From assembly GCA_019113455.1 (NCBI GenBank), contig DXHG01000038.1:1-16752 (forward strand): DNA of 16,752 nucleotides. Reading direction: 5' to 3'. A program made the position numbers and the translations under genes. This DNA is from Candidatus Treponema faecavium. GTDB lineage: Bacteria > Spirochaetota > Spirochaetia > Treponematales > Treponemataceae. The notes under the pieces were generated by a model that had not been told where the DNA came from, made no database searches, and saw only the letters and a program-made list of their open reading frames with translations. This document shows positions 7,351 through 16,438 of this stretch, piece by piece (positions within the stretch are counted from its first letter, which is position 1; each line of letters opens with the position of its first letter).

Positions 7351-8011
7351 CCGGATAAACGCCTGCGGGTACTGCCGCTTTCTTGTGTGTGCCGCCGCCG
7401 TGTGCTGCACGCTTTTCTGCGCCGCCGCAGAGACGATTTCTTTTCGAGCTGACCGGATGTCGGGAAAGAACAGCGATGCAGAAGACTCTTCGCTGCTTGA
7501 AGGCAATGCGTTTATTAAAACAAAAGACATGGAAATATCTGCTGATACGATAGAGCTCAGCGGCGATGACTTCCGGTTTATTGCCGCCTCCGGCACTGTT
7601 TCCGGAAAAAACACGAGTTCCGGCCTTGAGTTTACGTGCGGCAGTATGAGGTATGACCGCGAGTCAGAGATCGCGTGGCTTGAAGACACGGTGCATCTTA
7701 TCGATACGGAAAACGATACGGTTGCTGACGCGCAGATAGTGGAATATAACCAGAACACCGATGTCGCGGTGCTGCAGATAGGCGTACAGCTCGTGCAGGA
7801 TACGACAACGTGTACCTCCGAATTTGCGATTTACCGCAAACAGCAGCAGCTGCTTGAGATGAGCGGCAATCCGCAGGTGGTGCGGGACAAAGATACGTTC
7901 CGCGCGCAGGAGATTACGGTGAATCTTGATACGGAAGAGATTTCTCTTGACGGGCGGGTAAGCGGCACTGTAACGGACAGCGGGCAGGAATCCGAAGAGG
8001 CATCGCCGTGA
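7334..8011 (+). CDS. lptA: LptA/OstA-like periplasmic lipid-transport bridge protein
   Basis: This 225-residue exported protein has a signal peptide with a cysteine-rich hydrophobic core and probable cleavage near residue 31-32 (CAAA before ETISF). The mature part shows the repeating OstA beta pattern: ISFRADRMSG, LLEGNAFIKTKDMEISADTIELSG, FRFIAASGTVSG, then a second set ending FRAQEITVNLDTEEISLDG. In Gram-negative bacteria LptA polymerises across the periplasm to carry lipopolysaccharide. In a treponeme without classical lipid A the cargo would have to be another lipid or glycolipid (inference). ATG 7334 lies inside the lptC-like gene; ATG 7343, three codons on, is an alternative start. The stop overlaps the lptB start in GTGA. 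Confidence 0.85.
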   Translation: MKRMTNRINACGYCRFLVCAAAVCCTLFCAAAETISFRADRMSGKNSDAEDSSLLEGNAFIKTKDMEISADTIELSGDDFRFIAASGTVSGKNTSSGLEFTCGSMRYDRESEIAWLEDTVHLIDTENDTVADAQIVEYNQNTDVAVLQIGVQLVQDTTTCTSEFAIYRKQQQLLEMSGNPQVVRDKDTFRAQEITVNLDTEEISLDGRVSGTVTDSGQESEEASP

Positions 8012-8829
8012 GCACGATAGACAGCGATATACCTGAAGCCGCGTTCAGCGCGCCGCCTCAGACGGAACATGAAGCGGCTGGCTCAGACGGCGCGCAGGTG
8101 CCTGCGCACGTACTTCGGATACACAGCCTCTATAAACGATTCGGCAAAAAAGAAGTCGTGCGCGGCGTTGATTTTTCGGTGCATACGGGAGAAATTGTCG
8201 GTCTGCTCGGTCCAAACGGCGCGGGAAAAACGACGAGTTTTTACATGATTGTCGGCTTTTACCGGCCCACGCAGGGCGAAGTGTTTCTTGACGATACGTG
8301 CATCACGAGACTGCCGATGTTCCGGCGCGCGCATCTGGGCATCTCATATCTGCCGCAGGAGGCGTCTGTATTTAAGAAGCTCACGGTTGAACAGAATATC
8401 TGGGCAATTCTTGAGCACCGCCGCGACTTGACGCGCGCCGAGCGGCGGCAGAAGCTCGATGAGCTGATAGCCGAGTTTGCGATTGAGCGTATACGCAAAC
8501 AGCCTGCCTATACGCTTTCAGGCGGGGAGCGCCGCCGCACGGAGATTGCACGGTCGCTGGCTATTGAGCCGAAGTTCCTTCTGCTTGACGAGCCGTTTGC
8601 CGGCATTGACCCCATTGCGGTCAGCGATATAAAGAGCATGGTGCAGCTGCTTTCGCGCCGCGGCATCGGCGTGCTGATTACCGACCACAACGTGCGCGAT
8701 ACGCTTGAAATAACCGACCGCGCAATTATTATCAGCTCAGGACAGATTGTTGCACAGGGCGATAAACAGACGATTCTGGAATCGCCTGTCGCGCGCCGCA
8801 TTTACCTGGGCGAAGAATTTAAGATGTAG
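8008..8829 (+). CDS. lptB: LptB, ATPase of the Lpt ABC transporter
   Basis: This 273-residue ABC ATPase carries every catalytic motif: Walker A GPNGAGKTT (68-76), Q-loop Gln117 in SYLPQE, signature LSGGE (170-174), Walker B FLLLDE (190-195) and the switch histidine in ITDHNV (His227). LTVEQNIWAILEHR and FAGIDPIAVSDI are typical of LptB rather than other ABC proteins. It powers lipid extraction from the inner membrane with LptF/LptG, which are not in this window. An N-terminal tail of about 35 residues before LRIHSLYKRFG is longer than in E. coli LptB. The start is GTG in the GTGA overlap with lptA. The last 11 bp overlap the 3' end of the convergent chemoreceptor gene, and no terminator is visible. 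Confidence 0.95.
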   Translation: MSTIDSDIPEAAFSAPPQTEHEAAGSDGAQVPAHVLRIHSLYKRFGKKEVVRGVDFSVHTGEIVGLLGPNGAGKTTSFYMIVGFYRPTQGEVFLDDTCITRLPMFRRAHLGISYLPQEASVFKKLTVEQNIWAILEHRRDLTRAERRQKLDELIAEFAIERIRKQPAYTLSGGERRRTEIARSLAIEPKFLLLDEPFAGIDPIAVSDIKSMVQLLSRRGIGVLITDHNVRDTLEITDRAIIISSGQIVAQGDKQTILESPVARRIYLGEEFKM

Positions 8830-10696
8830 TAAAGCTCGCCGCGAGCTTTTCGGTCGTGGTGCTGATAGCGCGCGCTTCGTTTGTTGCCTCTGCAGCAGAC
8901 TGTATCGCGCTGATGACGGCAGTATCCTGTTCAAGCACAAGCGCGAGGTTCTGCTTGAGCTTTGCCGATGCCTGCTGCAATGACACGACCGTTTCTGTCA
9001 TGCGGTCTCCCATCGTGCTGAGTTCCGCAATCTGTTCAGACGCCTTTTTGGTGCTTTCCGTCGTGTTGTCAAGACTTGAAGCAATCTGCTGCTGCGTAGC
9101 GCTTTGCATCTGCGTCTGCTGCGAAATAGCGGCGATTGTTTCTTCCACTGCGGTGAGCGCCGTGCGCATTTCGGCAACCGCCTGTGTCGTTTTCTGCGAT
9201 GCTTCCGTTGTCGCCACGATGTCGGTTATCGTCGATTTGAGCGTCTGCTTATTTGTTTTTGTGTACGCGGCGGTGTTTTCAGCAAGCTGGCGTATTTCGT
9301 CTGCGACAACGCTGAAGCCGGCGCCCGCTTCTCCCGCGTGCGCCGCTTCAATAGCGGCGTTCATTGCGAGCAGGTTTGTCTGAGCGGCAATTTTGGCAAT
9401 CGCGGTATTTATTTCCTGCAGGTTTTCGGAACGCTGCGACACGCGGCTGATGTTTTCCATCATTGCCGTAACAGATTCGGCATTTGTCTGGAACGCCTGC
9501 GTAAGCGCCGCCGTGCGTGAAGTTACTTCCTGGACGGACGTAAAAATAGCAGCCGTCTGCTCAAGCATCTGGCGCGTAAGCTTTGTCGATTCCTGTATAA
9601 AAGACGCCTGCTCCTGCGTCTGAGACGCCGTCTGCGCCGCCTGCTCCGTCATCGCCGCCGCGTTTGCAATCACGGACTGCACGCTCTGCTGCGATTCTGC
9701 CATGGCGATTTCGCTGCTTTTGAGCACGTCGTCGATCCGGTGTGAGCAGTCCGTTGTAATGCTGATGGCGTCAAAGAGCTTTTGGAGTACGGCAAGCTGC
9801 TGCGTGATGCTTGTCTGTAATTCCGACATGCTGTGCTGAATGACGCCGGTAAATTCATTGATGTGAGAAGATACTGTCGCAATTTCGTCAACGGATGTGA
9901 TTTCAATGCGTTCCGTGAGATTTTTGTCTGTGGAAATAAGCTGATTCATCTGTTTGATAACAGACGTATAGAGCCGCGATGTTGAGCGCGCCCAGATAAA
10001 CACGAGAAAAAACATGAGCAGAATATAGAGAATAATAATCGGCAGCGCTCCGGCGATATGCGCGTGGAGCTGTGCGGCGGCTTCGGTTCCGGCGCCCCGC
10101 AGAAACGACAATTCAACTCCCGAGATGGTTATGGTGATCACCATGATGCTGATAAAGACCGGAATAATCAGCAGCTTTTTGTACTGGCGCTGTTCCTGCA
10201 GCTGCTGCGGATACGACGTGAGGTGCTGTTTTTTTAAGTTTGTTGAAACAATTACATCCCCTGCTATATATATGGCGGCGGCTTCGATAAAGCCGAGCGT
10301 GATGCAGAAAATGGCATACAGCTCAAGCTCTATCGATGCATTATAGATGCGCATGATAATCTGCGTGTACGGAATCTGGAACAGCACCGTTTGGATGATA
10401 AAAATAACGAGCCCCTTAAGCGGCACGGCGCCAAGTTTTTCGATCGCCTGCGCCTGTTCGCTGTCGTCTGAAATACGCTGTATGTCCTTGGAAATAGCCG
10501 CGTTGAGCCGCAGATACAGCGGCAGGAACAGGAGTGTTCCCAGCGGAAACAGCAGCGGCGAAACAAGCCTGATGATAAGCGGTATGCTCTCGGGCATGAC
10601 AAATACGGCGAGACCGATACTGATAGCGCACGAAGCGAGCGTAACGCCTGCGATCAGGTATAAAAAAAGCGGTGGTGTTTTTTGTGTGTCTTCCAT
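8819..10696 (-). CDS. Methyl-accepting chemotaxis protein with six-helix membrane input region
   Basis: This 625-residue chemoreceptor lacks a periplasmic ligand-binding domain. Instead the N-terminal part has about six hydrophobic segments (roughly 11-33, 39-62, 95-117, 125-150, 173-195, 213-236) with short loops. A HAMP-like segment (about 237-290, DEIATVSSHINEFTGVI) leads to the coiled-coil signalling domain, whose hairpin tip is at about 439-467 (QTNLLAMNAAIEAAHAGEAG). The input may be a membrane-soluble or membrane-state cue; that is inference from architecture only. The ATG at 10696 has AAAGGGG (10709-10715) twelve bases upstream, a rather long spacing. The gene is monocistronic here and its TAA lies within the coding end of lptB on the other strand. 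Confidence 0.92.
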   Translation of the reverse strand: MEDTQKTPPLFLYLIAGVTLASCAISIGLAVFVMPESIPLIIRLVSPLLFPLGTLLFLPLYLRLNAAISKDIQRISDDSEQAQAIEKLGAVPLKGLVIFIIQTVLFQIPYTQIIMRIYNASIELELYAIFCITLGFIEAAAIYIAGDVIVSTNLKKQHLTSYPQQLQEQRQYKKLLIIPVFISIMVITITISGVELSFLRGAGTEAAAQLHAHIAGALPIIILYILLMFFLVFIWARSTSRLYTSVIKQMNQLISTDKNLTERIEITSVDEIATVSSHINEFTGVIQHSMSELQTSITQQLAVLQKLFDAISITTDCSHRIDDVLKSSEIAMAESQQSVQSVIANAAAMTEQAAQTASQTQEQASFIQESTKLTRQMLEQTAAIFTSVQEVTSRTAALTQAFQTNAESVTAMMENISRVSQRSENLQEINTAIAKIAAQTNLLAMNAAIEAAHAGEAGAGFSVVADEIRQLAENTAAYTKTNKQTLKSTITDIVATTEASQKTTQAVAEMRTALTAVEETIAAISQQTQMQSATQQQIASSLDNTTESTKKASEQIAELSTMGDRMTETVVSLQQASAKLKQNLALVLEQDTAVISAIQSAAEATNEARAISTTTEKLAASFTTS

Positions 10697-10717
10697 AACG
10701 ATTACGAGCCCCTTTGT

Positions 10718-10735
10718 GTATGCACAGTATGCACA
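10718..10735 (-). repeat. Perfect tandem 9-mer (GTATGCACA x2) at the chemoreceptor transcription start
   Basis: Two abutting copies of GTATGCACA (10718-10726 and 10727-10735) lie between the candidate -10 box and the ribosome site of the six-TM chemoreceptor gene. They cover the predicted transcription start. This could be a repressor half-site pair or a chance duplication. Confidence 0.6.
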
Positions 10736-10736
10736 T

Positions 10737-10764
10737 ACAATATCACATTTTCTTTAATTATCAA
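10737..10764 (-). promoter_or_regulatory. Candidate promoter of the six-TM chemoreceptor gene
   Basis: On the - strand TTGATA (10759-10764, five of six), a 16-nt spacer and TATTGT (10737-10742, four of six) lie upstream of the ribosome site at 10709-10715. Confidence 0.4.
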
Positions 10765-10870
10765 GTGGTTTGCCGTGATTTATATAAAGAATCCTGCATG
10801 AAACAGTAAATTATTGAAATAAACGAAGTGTAAATATAATAAATCTTTCGTAAATAAGAGATTTCTGTAT
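10743..10870. other. AT-rich intergenic segment
   Basis: About 130 bases are clearly richer in A+T than the rest of the window. They contain TTTATATAAA (10779-10788), three GTAAAT words, and a perfect TATAAT (10835-10840) preceded at 17 nt by TATTGA (10812-10817), which could be a + strand promoter pointing at the transposase relic. No gene is visible in it. Confidence 0.5.
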
Positions 10871-10910
10871 TTACAGCACACGCAAAGCGCCTGCCGCCGA
10901 CGTCTGCGGA

Positions 10911-11129
10911 ATTCGTATGGGCGTATCTGGCGGCATGGAGACTGTCTGTTCTATCCTTCTTTTATCCATATGTAAACGGCCCCGTGTTCTGTGCAGATAC
11001 TGCGGCGTCAAACAGATCAGTGCACCGTTTGAGCGCAGGAACAGCCGCTTTACGCTGCTGTTTGAGGGATATGCCATGCTCATTCTCGCTGATGTATTCA
11101 GAGCAAAGGCTGCTGCGGTGTATTTATAA
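10911..11129 (+). pseudogene. Relic of an ISL3-family transposase (N-terminal part)
   Basis: The frame ending at the TAA 11127-11129 reads KRPRVLCRYCGVKQISAPFE, then SRFTLLFEGYAMLI and RAKAAA. This follows the N-terminal zinc-binding region of ISL3 transposases, where a PRV-C..CGVK...P..R..SRFTLLFE pattern precedes the helix-turn-helix. The match is clear from about 10974 to 11129 and degrades upstream. The frame stops about where the helix-turn-helix should begin, and the DDE catalytic domain is absent, so it cannot encode an active enzyme. No terminal inverted repeats or target-site duplication could be seen. It is followed within a base or two by a different relic, as if a rearrangement joined them. 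This rests on motif recognition by eye only. Confidence 0.65.
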
Positions 11130-11262
11130 CCCAGACGGTACGTTTATGATGAACGGCGGCGAGATACGCGGCAGCACCGCTGCAAATAACGGCAGCGGCG
11201 TATATGTGAATGGCAGCACGTTCAACAGGAAAAACGGTATTATTGCAGATGAAGTGTATCTC
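11128..11262 (+). pseudogene. Relic of a repeat-type surface protein (MNGGEI/GVYV repeats)
   Basis: In the frame one base off from the transposase relic, the sequence reads NPDGTFMMNGGEIRGSTAAN followed by NGSGVYVNGSTFNRKNG. This is about one and a half units of the glycine- and asparagine-rich repeat 'GTFTMNGG.I.GNTA..GGGVYV' found in large beta-helical surface proteins of treponemes and other host-associated bacteria. The frame is open upstream (10984) only through transposase-like sequence in another frame and ends at 11328 after unrelated codons. No start, signal peptide or full repeat array is present, so I read it as a leftover fragment. A functional small ORF is unlikely. Confidence 0.6.
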
Positions 11263-11278
11263 TGGGCTGCAAGCCCAG
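11262..11278. other. Short GC-rich hairpin at the end of the relic region
   Basis: CTGGGCT and AGCCCAG form a 7-bp stem around a GCA loop, followed by GCTTGTTT. It could be a weak terminator shielding the GGDEF gene or the end of the former element. The T-tract is poor. Confidence 0.4.
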
Positions 11279-11325
11279 GCTTGTTTAGAGTCCAGGTTTT
11301 CGCTCTATTTTTATGTGTCCAGATA

Positions 11326-11334
11326 TGATATACT
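11326..11334 (+). promoter_or_regulatory. Extended -10 promoter element directly before the GGDEF gene
   Basis: TGA-TATACT (TG at 11326-11327, hexamer 11329-11334) is an extended -10 element. It ends 6 nt before the ATG at 11341, so transcription would start at the start codon. No good -35 box is found 16-18 nt upstream and no ribosome site precedes the ATG. Confidence 0.5.
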
Positions 11335-11340
11335 TGCCGC

Positions 11341-13242
11341 ATGTCCGAAAAAGAGAGAAACACCATTTTCGCCTGGATAGCAGGCATCACGGCCGCTGTA
11401 TTCGTTGTTGTCGGTGCAGGCATCTGGTACGCGGCGTCCGTGATAAAGGCTGCCTCGGAAGAAACCTGCAAAGAACAGCTTGCAGACGCCGCCTCAACGG
11501 TTGCGCTTGGCATCTGGTCCAGCATAACGAGCGCGCAGAACCACCTGCGCGGATTCGCGAACGTCATTTCGTTTCTTATCATGGATCACTTTGACCATGT
11601 AGAAAGCCTGGTGTCTTATTTTTCGCCTGAAGACGGCGATATTATTTCGCGCATGGAGCTGCTGCTCCCTGACGGGCGGCTGCTGCAGTCAGGCGGCGTG
11701 TGGCGCGATATGTCCGGCCAAATTTCATTTGACCGCCTTGCGGCAAAAGGGGATCATATTTCAAGCCGCACAAAAGACATTAACGGCGAACTGATTGTCC
11801 GCATCTGCGTGCCGGTTGCCGCCGACGGCTCGGTGCAGGCGGTGCTCTGCGGTATCGTCAGATTGGACACGCTCCGCGAGCTGTTCCGCCCAGACTTGTA
11901 TGACGGGCAGGCGCAGCTGTATGTAATAGAAGCGAACAGCGGGTGTTTCCTGGTTGACACGTGGCACGATTCGCTGAGCAGCGTTGCGGATCTCGGGTAT
12001 CGGCCGACAGCGCCGGGCACCAAGACGGCAGCGGAGGCTGACAATGATATGAAAGCGGGGCGCAGCGGTACAATCGTGTTTACGTCCCGGTCTATCGGCG
12101 AATATCTCTACTGCCAGTACGAGCCGGTCGGCATTGAAGACTGGACGGTAATGCTTTCTGTCGCCGAAAGCGCCGTGTTTGCCGATTCGCGCAGAACCTC
12201 CTTTGTCATGAACACGCTTGCCGTCAGCGAGGGCATGATTCTCACGGTGTTTTTTCTGCTGCTGTTTGTGCGGGAACGAAAATACGCGCGGCTTACGGAA
12301 CGCAGGCTGGGACAGGTGGAGTTTATTCTTGCGGTGGAAAAGCTCTTGCGGCAGGCGCCCCGGAACGGCGCGCTGTTTGAACAGGCGCTTAAGGTTGCCG
12401 CCGCATATCTCGAAGCGGATACGGCTTTTATGCTCGTTTTTGACGGCGACCACGTCAGCACTGAATTTACGTGGCAGCGGCACCCCGAACAGCGCCGTTC
12501 GTTCTCTGACGGCTTTCCGGCGCTCTGTTCCGTTCTCAAGGTGCGAAAGTCTGTGCTGCGCTACGGTCTTGACAACGAGAGCGCGGAGCCGGATGCCGGC
12601 TGCGGCGTTCTCCGCCGGATGGGCATTAAAAGCATCATGGTCGTGCCGCTGCTTGATATGGACGGTGCCGCGTTCGGCGTGCTCGGCGCGGCGGACATTG
12701 CCCCCGGCTGGGAATCGGCGCAGGCGCTTGAAGTTGTGACGAACGGCTTTTCCCTTGCGTACAGCAATATGAAAGCGTTTCGGAAATACCAGGAACTGGG
12801 AACGGTAGACAGCCTCACCGGTTTATGGAACCGCAACAAGTATCAGCTCGATATACATGAATATGAGCAGAGCAGCAATTATGACCTCGTCTGCGTATAT
12901 GCTGATGCAGACGGGCTGCACAGTTTGAATAACGAGTTCGGACACGAGGCCGGCGACCGTATGCTTAAAACCGTCGCCGGAGCGCTGCAGGATGCGTTTA
13001 CCGGCACGGTGTACCGCATAGGCGGCGATGAATTTGTAGCGTTTTCAGTCTGCGGCAAGGAGGAGATGTTCGCCCGTCTTGACCGTGTACGGCAGGCGGT
13101 GCAGGCGGCAGGCTATCATATATCTGCCGGCGCGGCGTGCCGGTGTGATATTCCGTTAATAGAAGATCTTATCAGAGCTGCTGAACGGGCGATGTACGAA
13201 GAAAAAGCCCGCTACTACGCCGAATCAGGCACGGCGAGATAA
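11341..13242 (+). CDS. Membrane-bound diguanylate cyclase with sensor, GAF and GGDEF domains
   Basis: This 633-residue signalling protein probably makes cyclic di-GMP from two GTP. In order it has TM1 (about 9-34), a ~250-residue periplasmic sensor region (Cache-like by layout), TM2 (about 290-312), a GAF domain (about 326-475, GIKSIMVVPLLDMDGAAFGVLG) and a GGDEF domain (about 483-633). The GGDEF part keeps DSLTGLWNR, a DADGLHSLNNEFGHEAGD metal/substrate segment and an intact GGDEF motif (561-565), so it is probably active. The residues where an RxxD inhibitory site would sit read AFTG, so product inhibition through that site is not expected. The start is set by TM1 following immediately; there is no Shine-Dalgarno and a -10 element sits 6 nt upstream. 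The signal sensed is unknown. Confidence 0.9.
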   Translation: MSEKERNTIFAWIAGITAAVFVVVGAGIWYAASVIKAASEETCKEQLADAASTVALGIWSSITSAQNHLRGFANVISFLIMDHFDHVESLVSYFSPEDGDIISRMELLLPDGRLLQSGGVWRDMSGQISFDRLAAKGDHISSRTKDINGELIVRICVPVAADGSVQAVLCGIVRLDTLRELFRPDLYDGQAQLYVIEANSGCFLVDTWHDSLSSVADLGYRPTAPGTKTAAEADNDMKAGRSGTIVFTSRSIGEYLYCQYEPVGIEDWTVMLSVAESAVFADSRRTSFVMNTLAVSEGMILTVFFLLLFVRERKYARLTERRLGQVEFILAVEKLLRQAPRNGALFEQALKVAAAYLEADTAFMLVFDGDHVSTEFTWQRHPEQRRSFSDGFPALCSVLKVRKSVLRYGLDNESAEPDAGCGVLRRMGIKSIMVVPLLDMDGAAFGVLGAADIAPGWESAQALEVVTNGFSLAYSNMKAFRKYQELGTVDSLTGLWNRNKYQLDIHEYEQSSNYDLVCVYADADGLHSLNNEFGHEAGDRMLKTVAGALQDAFTGTVYRIGGDEFVAFSVCGKEEMFARLDRVRQAVQAAGYHISAGAACRCDIPLIEDLIRAAERAMYEEKARYYAESGTAR

Positions 13243-13302
13243 GTTTGCTGCAGAAATCCCCTGCACATTCCGCCGCTGTCCTGTGAGCCAGGCCCGCATG
13301 TG

Positions 13303-13331
13303 TTGCGCGCGCGCAGGCTTTCGCATACAAT
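13303..13331 (+). promoter_or_regulatory. Promoter of the helicase gene, placed for a leaderless mRNA
   Basis: TTGCGC (13303-13308), a 17-nt spacer and TACAAT (13326-13331, five of six) are followed by only 7 nt before the ATG at 13339. The predicted transcription start is at the start codon. No ribosome site is visible. Confidence 0.55.
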
Positions 13332-13338
13332 AGCGGTC

Positions 13339-15438
<2,100 letters not shown>

Positions 15439-15459
15439 AAGAGCAGCCTCGGTTCGCGG

Positions 15460-16335
15460 CTATACCGTGTGCGCGATATACGACAGATAGGCGCCGTATT
15501 CTGTTTTATACGATACAGCGGCGCAGAGCAGCGTTTCTCTGCTTATCCAGCCGTTTCTGAACGCGATTTCCTCGATACACGACACGTACATGCCCTGCCG
15601 CTTTTGAATCGTGGCGATAAAGTTTGACGCTTCAAGCAGGCCGTCGTATGTTCCGGTGTCAAGCCAGGCAAGCCCGCGGCCCAGAAGTTCCACCGTCAGC
15701 CTGCCTGTTTTGCAGTATTCGTTGTTCACCGCCGTTATTTCAATTTCCCCGCGCGCAGACGGGGAAATCTGCGAAGCGATGCGTACAACGCTGTTGTCGT
15801 AAAAATAGAGGCCGGGCACGGCGTAGTTTGATTTTGGGCGTTCGGGTTTTTCTTCTATGCCGAGCACGACGCCGTTCTCATCAAATTCAACGACACCGTA
15901 CGCGCCGGGGTCTTTTACATAATACCCGAAGATAACGGCGCCGCCTTCCGTTTCGATACGCCGCACGGCTTTATGCAGCGCGGCGGTAAAGCTCTGTCCG
16001 TAAAAGATATTGTCTCCCAGCACAAGCGCCGCCGCATCAGTGCCGATAAAGTCTTTGCCCACAATAAAGGCGTCTGCGAGCCCGCGCGGTTTGTCCTGCA
16101 CAGCGTACGCGAACCGCATGCCGAGCTGCGTTCCGTCTCCGAGCAGCTCCTGAAACAGCGGCAGATCCCGCGGCGTTGAGATAATGAGTATCTCGCGTAT
16201 ACCGGCAAGCATCAGTACAGAAAGCGGATAATAGATCATCGGCTTGTCATAGAGCGGCAGTATCTGCTTTGATACCGCTTTTGTAATCGGATACAGCCGC
16301 GTGCCTGAGCCGCCGGCAAGGATAATTCCTTTCAT
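15460..16335 (-). CDS. rmlA: Glucose-1-phosphate thymidylyltransferase
   Basis: This 291-residue cytoplasmic enzyme makes dTDP-glucose from dTTP and glucose-1-phosphate, the first step to dTDP-rhamnose and other deoxysugars. Motifs: GGSGTRLYPIT (8-18) for nucleotide binding, QILPLYDKPMIYYP, the metal aspartate in LGDNIFYG (Asp108), GVVEFDENG, IEEKPERPKSNYAVPGLYFYD and WLDTGT (Asp226 metal ligand). The length is typical. The ATG has a strong GAGGTG ribosome site. rmlB, rmlC and rmlD are not in the window; the gene stands alone here between a convergent helicase gene and an upstream unknown gene. Its product would feed surface polysaccharide or glycoprotein sugars. Confidence 0.95.
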   Translation of the reverse strand: MKGIILAGGSGTRLYPITKAVSKQILPLYDKPMIYYPLSVLMLAGIREILIISTPRDLPLFQELLGDGTQLGMRFAYAVQDKPRGLADAFIVGKDFIGTDAAALVLGDNIFYGQSFTAALHKAVRRIETEGGAVIFGYYVKDPGAYGVVEFDENGVVLGIEEKPERPKSNYAVPGLYFYDNSVVRIASQISPSARGEIEITAVNNEYCKTGRLTVELLGRGLAWLDTGTYDGLLEASNFIATIQKRQGMYVSCIEEIAFRNGWISRETLLCAAVSYKTEYGAYLSYIAHTV

Positions 16336-16364
16336 GCTTCACCTCTGTGAGTTTGTATAACATC

Positions 16365-16393
16365 AGGATAGGGACATACGGCGAATCTGTCAA
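16365..16393 (-). promoter_or_regulatory. Promoter of rmlA
   Basis: On the - strand a perfect TTGACA (16388-16393), a 17-nt spacer and TATCCT (16365-16370, four of six) lie about 30 bases upstream of the rmlA start, leaving a normal leader with a GAGGTG ribosome site. Confidence 0.65.
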
Positions 16394-16438
16394 CCGGCGC
16401 GGGCGCACACGCAGGGCAGCGGCAGAATGTACTGCACG

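Noticed and set aside
11124..11582. 152-codon - strand frame over the relic region and the GGDEF start
   Set aside because: It is antisense to the surface-repeat relic and to the first transmembrane segment of the GGDEF protein, with no supporting signal.
13305..13314. Alternating GC run (possible Z-DNA) in the helicase promoter
   Set aside because: It is only ten bases long and easily expected by chance at this base composition; kept only as part of the promoter.
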